From Astrocystis sublimbata (taxonomy: Eukaryota > Ascomycota > Sordariomycetes > Xylariales > Xylariaceae), in assembly GCA_022453515.1 (NCBI GenBank), contig JAJNNY010000043.1, forward strand, positions 248,001-312,000: DNA of 64,000 nt. Reading direction: 5' to 3'. Position 1 is the stretch's first letter, and the number at the start of each line of letters is the position of its first letter. The position numbers were made by a program, and so were the translations under genes. Below are positions 57,835 through 64,000 of this stretch, piece after piece. A model generated the notes under the pieces. The model ran no database searches. It was not told the origin of the DNA and saw nothing but the letters and a program-made list of their open reading frames with translations.

Positions 57835-60800
57835 TGATGTTTTAATTGCATAGAAGCGCATATACCCAAGGCGGATTGGTAGGATGAAGATGACGGGGAA
57901 GGGGGGAAAGGGCGGGGGGGGAGAGCCGTGGGTTGATCTAATGATAATGATACCATAGCATCGTGCTGCGTTGGATTCCATAGCATGAAGGAGGACGAGC
58001 GCTGCATGTATATATCCAAGTAGAGTCTAGATAGATCGTCATTGTGCATAACTCATGTCGCGCAGACGATAACTTGCTGCGAGGCACATTGAATCATTAG
58101 CAGGGTTTGAGATGTTACATGGTACTGCATTCGTGGAAACGTGTGTCGCGTCACCCGGGCCTACAGTTTATCTCACAAAGGCTGCTGAAATATGTGAAAC
58201 CCACCGTCGCATAGTGCTTGGGAACTGCCCAAGCAGTCTCAGGCTGCATGTGCAGCCTTCCAGAACTATGACAAAAAATACCTTGATTACAATATCTAGG
58301 TAGTCAGTTCTCCTTACTCACATACTCAGCCCTCTCAAATATGTTGATGGGCAGGTTCGAAAACACCTTTATCATAATGGATGACCAGGCCAATCAGCTG
58401 CTGACAATAACAGAATACGCCATGGCTTATCTACCTGCCCAGCTAAGTAAAAAGTCTACAGATCCTCCTATGAGAGCTCTCTCCTGCCCTTAAAGGAGCA
58501 GGCAGACATACAAGATCCCATCTACAGTGGCATTACACAGCAGAACATGAAACAACCTCTTGTAAATCGAAGGATCTCCCCGTGACACAAGACGAACCAT
58601 CACTCGCTGTACAGTACGTACACAAGCATGGACAAGATCCTCGAAGCTCTTGAACGATGATCGTCAAGTCAGCTACCCTTTACATCTACTGTATGATTTC
58701 GCTAGCAACTTGACTTAGATAAAGGTTCTAGCCCGACTTACTAGGTAGCAGCACGTGCTGGACACGGGCTGTGCCATGCAACCACGACGCCACGTTGCTG
58801 GGTGTTTCACCCACGAGGGTGAGACTGAGGCGCCAGCCACAACAACGGTGACTCAAGTCGCAACATGCATGCAGAGGACTTCTTCTTTGTCGCAGTATCG
58901 CGTACAAATCCATCAAGGTCTTTTTGCTGCTTACTCTTATCTTCTGTACCTATGCGTGCAGCTGCAGTGAAACCGTGGAAACTTGGGGGGTGTCACTTAG
59001 AAGACTTATACAAAGGAACTTATAGTACAGTACACATGTGCGCATGTTCATCGATTGACCACGCTTGTACATGCATGCGCCACAAGAGCTCTGGCCATTC
59101 ACCGTTCAATACAACAGACCTCGGACCATCTCCAAAGCCAGAGGCAAGATGCCCCAACCTAATCGACTGGTCTCCGGTATCCCATGAGCTATAATTCGGC
59201 CTCGGTCCGGGCCATGTATTAGGAGATATTAGCGATGTGGATGAGATCATCTGCCGAGGGCCACGACCAAATTGATCAATTTGCGGTATTCGAACTCAGA
59301 ATGTTGTAGATAAGCGAGGTCTGCTGTCTGGAAAAGCCAAAGGATTATAAGTAGTCTCTGTACTATGCCAGTCCGACGTGGAAGGGCCGGCGCCAAGCAT
59401 GGATGCCGCAGCTTCTGTAGTGTTGCTCGATACGACATTCTGGAATAGTGCCTCGAGTGTGTGCCGAGCGTGCCTAGCGAGCTAGCCTAGTGGTAGCTAT
59501 GTTTAAAGGATCGCCAAACCGGACGCGATCGGGTGGGACCGAGCCGACAGAAGCCAGAGAAGAACAAAATGGGGCGGATATATTTATCTCGACAAGGAAG
59601 TGCTCTCAGAGATGGGTGTCTAATACGACGTTTTGAAACGCCGCGAAGAACAGGATCTTTCGATTACGGCATAGATAAACATAAACATACTGCTGGTCGC
59701 TATTATATGCTTATTATGTACGGGTTCAGAGTTCTGTTATCAAATACCACCACCGTAGTCAGAAGCGATGGATGAAAACCCTCGCATAATACCTATCAAA
59801 TATTAACCATCGATCGATTGTTAGCAACCTTCGAGATACATGGCGTTGTAGGTTCCGAAAACCCCTGTGTACAATCATCATTACTAATCGGCAGACTACC
59901 TATTTAGCTATTAGGACAATATGGTTACTAGCTAACCTTAAGTAACTGCAGGAATATCTTCTCACCACTTGTCGCAGGTACCAACCAAGCATTTTCGCTA
60001 CGCATGCCCCGATGTGATCACCCTAGGTTAGATCAGTGCGAGAGCTAACACTCGTAGGTAGCCAGTAGTTCCAGAACAGAACATCTAACCTTAGGTGGAT
60101 GAGGTTGCTACGAGTATAACTGACGTCAACACACTAAGTGCACTAAACACGATAATCAGAGACGATATTTACGTGCGATTTTGGATTGTAGAAACGGCTG
60201 TCAAGCTTCATGACATGGGCATAGGGTGAAGAGCAAATTCGCGCATTCGATGACCAGTGAACATGAGATACTAGTAGATGACCGAGCGCCACACGTAGTA
60301 GCGTGTCTCCATCATTTATTGCTCACAATCTTGAGCGCCACAACATCGCGATCGCCATAGTCTAGAAAATATTGTCCATGCTATTCGTGAAGTCGCGTCG
60401 GCAGCTTGAGTCAGCAATTTGCTACTGTAACCCATAATTTTCACGTCAATGAAGAGACGCGAGTGTCCAAGGTTTTAATATATCGTGCACTGAGGTGGCG
60501 CTCTTGGTCCTCGGACTAGTCAGTGACCTACTGCACCACCACAATAGAAGGATATCTGGAACCACCACCCCACCTCCTTGGAATCGCAAGGTCACCGACG
60601 TGCAGGGGGGCAATGCAACATAGATGCAGCACGTGTGGTGCAGGGGTGCCGGGGCGATGCTGCAAACCAGTTGCGGAGAAGCGAACAGCATCAAATTTCA
60701 CTGCACTCCTATCAAGGAGCTGACAAGACTGCCATCACCATTGGCTATATCTCATCATGTGTTTTAATGTAAGGGCAAGGTTGGAAATCCTCGGGAACGC

Positions 60801-62426
60801 CACAAGATTCTGTATTTATTCTCGCTAGGCCTATCAAGGCAGTCTATATCAATCATGGCTCACCTACTGTAAGTGGACGAATGCTGAGCACAGCGCACTA
60901 ATCTAGTGCGATTTGGCGCCGCCGAAGATGGCGAAGGCACACTAAGGTTATTATTATTAGTGCCAGCTTCATTCTGCGCCTCGCCTGATAGCTTTTCAGC
61001 CCCGAGAAAGAGAGGATACAACCCCGAACTAATATCAACATGTAGGTTAAACATGATAACACAGACAGGTAACAGGAACAAACACATGGTACAAACTTGC
61101 AATCTACATATGCTCTATAAGTACTGTACTTAGAAACCACTTGCCGTATGAATATACATAGGATTGCCCTATGGCCCCTTCAATGTCAGCGTGGACTGAA
61201 AGTCAGCTGAAGCTACCCGCTTGCCGGCTCAGGTTTAGCCTTCGCGACGTTTCTATATCAGATCTGATCCACCCGACTTCGGATTACGGTACAGCATGGC
61301 AGGTAAATTTTGTCTCGCCCGCTCGCCCAAGGATTCGGGTACTGAGCCGCGATCCTTTTCACCAATCTAGCTGATTCCCATCAGCCAGACCTCGAACACA
61401 CCACCCCCGACGGCATCTCTTGACGGCATTCCCATCCCTGTTGATCGGTTGTCAACCGATCGTGCTCATCGCTTGCCCTCGCACGAGCGAGCAGCGCGTG
61501 TCTGTTCTCAAAGCTGTTAACACTATAATTATGTGGCGTCTCTGCTACCTTGCATCTAATTTCTTCGCATAGATGCAGCGAACATGGGGTCAACCTTGAA
61601 GTTACGATAGGTAAGTATCGTGCGAGGCCGAAGAAGCTAATTATCTTGGCCAAGTCCAAGCTAAGAATAGGTTAGAGAGTGTGCCTCGACCTGCATACAA
61701 GAGCGACCGCCGACAGCCAAGTGGATTTGTCAATGGTTGCTTACTACCTTCCAAGAGTGCTTTCAGCTCACAATCCAACTTGTGAAACCCGAGACCCGCC
61801 CTAAACACAGAATGTTCTGAACTGTACACAGAACCCCAGCAGTAACTCGTAGATTGATTATAGAAACTAAGAATTACGCCTACTACAGTAGTAGCATGAC
61901 AGAAAGAGTTTACCTACCGTATTGAAGATACGCTTGTCCAGGCCGGGGAATGACATGGTTTCCTCCCCCTTCGGTTTTGAGCTAGTCCCGCTACTTGCGA
62001 ATGTCTATACAATATCATACATATCCTGCCTGCGTTCCTAGCGTGTGGCTTGCACATTATACTATGTAGTCATACCTATTATTGAACGACTGAAAAGAGT
62101 AGTAATCCCTGACTTGGACTGAGGGACGTTAGATAAGTCTCGCGCAGCCCACGTTTTGAGTGATTCCCCCCAGGCCAGTCCTTCCGCCACCTCGAACGAA
62201 TCTCAGTCTCGGCCCTCCCATACACCTTGGCATCGATGACAGCTCGTGGTCTTCTTCCCAGGCAGCCGAATTCCCAGACCCCCCGAGTCGCATCGCATCT
62301 ACGCCCAGCTTTTCGATCTTGATATATCCCGTCGAACGACACGAGGCTATGGACTCGCATGCATCCGCTCTCGCTCACACCTCATAACGCCTAAGGCCAA
62401 AAGCTTAACCCCAAACACGGCACCCC
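57835..62426. other. Spacer of right palindrome arm
   Basis: Mirror of 47795-52386. No gene recognised. Confidence 0.45.
58215..58258. repeat. Two adjacent perfect hairpins (right copy)
   Basis: Mirror of the pair at 51963-52006. Confidence 0.7.
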
Positions 62427-63865
62427 ATGGATGCAGGACATGGCCTGTCGAAAACGTCCGTAGATGCCTTGAAATCTTTGTTCGTCATTTTGGCGGGCAT
62501 AGCTGTCTCGCTACGGCTCATCGCCAACTGGCGGTACAACAGGAAACTCCTGATCGACGACTTCATATCTGTATCGGCCATACCGTTGTTAGTCGCTGTC
62601 GCCGTCCTGAGCGACTTGGCAGGAAATGGTAGCTTACCCCCTTTCCCACGAGATGTCCTCAAGTTGGCGCGGAGGGAAATGCTAATGTTTACATGCCTCA
62701 GGCTTCCATGATCCAAGTATCGAACCATATAGAGTGGCCCAGGTACGGCGTATCTCACAACCTCACTATATAGTAACTATTGAAATCGGAAATACTGACA
62801 TCCCATGATCAAATAGCTCGCCGTAGCCATCTCAGTGTCAACCCCCCTGGCACTCTGGACCTGTAAAGCGCCCATCCTCTTCCTGTACCTGCGTCTCTTC
62901 GGGATCAAAAAATGGCTACGTATCACATCGTATACGACACTGGTTCTCACAGCGGCCGTCTATGCCTCTGGCATCGTCGCGATCCCGCCAGCTTGCACAC
63001 CGCACTCGCACGACTTGTCGGACGAATTCATCATGGGATGCCAGACCCGCACACGAATGATCAACGTCTACCTCGGCAGCGTGTCCGTAACGGCGGACGT
63101 TGTCATTCTCATTCTCCCCATGCCCGTAGTCTTCGGACTCAAGCTCGTCGTGAAGAGCCGGGTCGGGCTTATATTTCTGTTTCTTAGCGGTTTATTGTTC
63201 GTGGAACCCCCCTATCCCTGCTATTGTGAAGATTGTCCTCGCTTACACGTGGGTCTCAACAGCGCCATCGCCGCGAGCATTATATCCCTATTCTTCAAAG
63301 CCGTGTCACTAGATCGGCCAACGACATCCCTCGCTGTATCAATCTTAGCGACGTAAGCAACACATCTGTACCCATCTCTTTTCTCGCCCGTACTCACAAA
63401 TAACGACACAGAATAACGGAATGCTCCGTCGCCCTCATCGTAGGCTGCGTGCCATCGCTCCGGGTCTTGTGGTCCAAAGTGCTCAAGCCGAGCGTCAAGA
63501 CTACTCCGGAGATATACGCGTCCGACCCGACAGGACTCCGCACGAACCGCGCGACATCGCAGTATATTTCGATACGAGATGGCTCGGATAGTAGGAAGAC
63601 ATCTGACTCGGACACGGCCCTCGTCGTATCCAGAGAGATCCACACCACGACCACAACGGCGACATTAGCAGAGGTCCAGCTGCAACAGCAACAAGGCCTT
63701 CCGCAGGCGTACCTCTACGACGGCAGGGCGTATTATGGGGGTGGAGCGTATGACCAGGGAAGAATACCCTATGGCGAAGAGGTCATACAGAAGCCGCCTC
63801 CGTTCGGAGTGTACGCGGAGGCGTACTCACTGCAAACGAGACATCAGGGCGTGTGGGGACGGTAG
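62427..63865 (+). CDS. Rhodopsin/SAT4-family integral membrane protein (right copy)
   Basis: Exons 62427-62628, 62702-62742, 62817-63196, 63263-63352 and 63412-63865 give the same 388-residue product as the left copy. Intron 3 (63197-63262) is 66 bp here and 67 bp on the left. Without splicing that intron, the frame past 63196 differs between copies (it continues through VEPPYPCYC here but stops early on the left). The difference looks like a coding change but is probably silent. Confidence 0.8.
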
Positions 63866-64000
63866 TACCCGTACGCTTGCTACTTAGTGATGGAATATAA
63901 TGAGGGATGTATATATGTAAATGCCGGATGTTGATTGATAGATGTACATAAAACGACGATGCTAGAGCGGCGCGAGAACGAGCTGAATATGATACCCCTT
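63866..64000. other. 3' flank of right membrane-protein gene, window edge
   Basis: Still part of the palindrome. If the symmetry continues, an inverted HIS4 coding end would begin about 370 bp past the window. Confidence 0.5.

Overview
The window is nuclear DNA from a filamentous ascomycete (Pezizomycotina), most likely a Sordariomycete. Genes are interrupted by short introns of about 50-130 bp (one of 275 bp) with GT..AG ends and CTRAC-like branch sites. The histidine gene is the fungal trifunctional HIS4 type. TAF9, lipin/PAH1, an SRK1/RCK2 kinase, a RING-SNF2 ATPase and several fungal CAZymes (GH55, GH79, GH47) are present, and GGTACCT-type words are scattered through the spacers. I cannot name the genus.

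Left part (1-8 kb): the 3' part of a ULS1-like RING/SNF2 ATPase, a secreted TRI14-like beta-propeller protein and a secreted GH55 glucanase. A gene-poor stretch follows (7.8-12.3 kb). Next come an Asn-rich secreted protein with a promoter and pyrimidine leader typical of strong expression, a Ser/Thr-rich protein carrying a coding minisatellite, and the stress-MAPK-associated kinase SRK1 (five exons, start reassigned to 19250). A second gene-poor stretch (19.3-23.1 kb) leads to a GH79 glucuronidase-like gene. Two of its introns carry homologous hairpin elements resembling introners.

Middle part (27-46 kb): three or four unrecognised proteins, including a small secreted Cys-containing protein. 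Then a housekeeping run: a ZNF207/SUF4-like zinc-finger protein, lipin phosphatidate phosphatase (PAH1), TAF9 (convergent with PAH1, divergent from HIS4) and the trifunctional histidine enzyme HIS4.

Right part (46.2-64 kb): a huge, almost perfect palindrome. Each arm is at least 8.88 kb and carries a SAT4/rhodopsin-family membrane protein gene, a GH47 class I alpha-mannosidase gene and an intron-containing tRNA-Ala(CGC). The symmetry axis lies at 55110/55111 with a 12-bp spacer, and coordinates map as x <-> 110221 - x. The only difference I found between the arms is one base in a G/C homopolymer inside an intron. The palindrome runs off the right edge of the window, so its full size is unknown. 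It is either a very recent, un-RIPed inverted duplication nucleated at a tRNA gene, or a fold-back assembly artefact. The sequence alone cannot settle which, but it makes sharp predictions, for example an inverted HIS4 just past the window edge.
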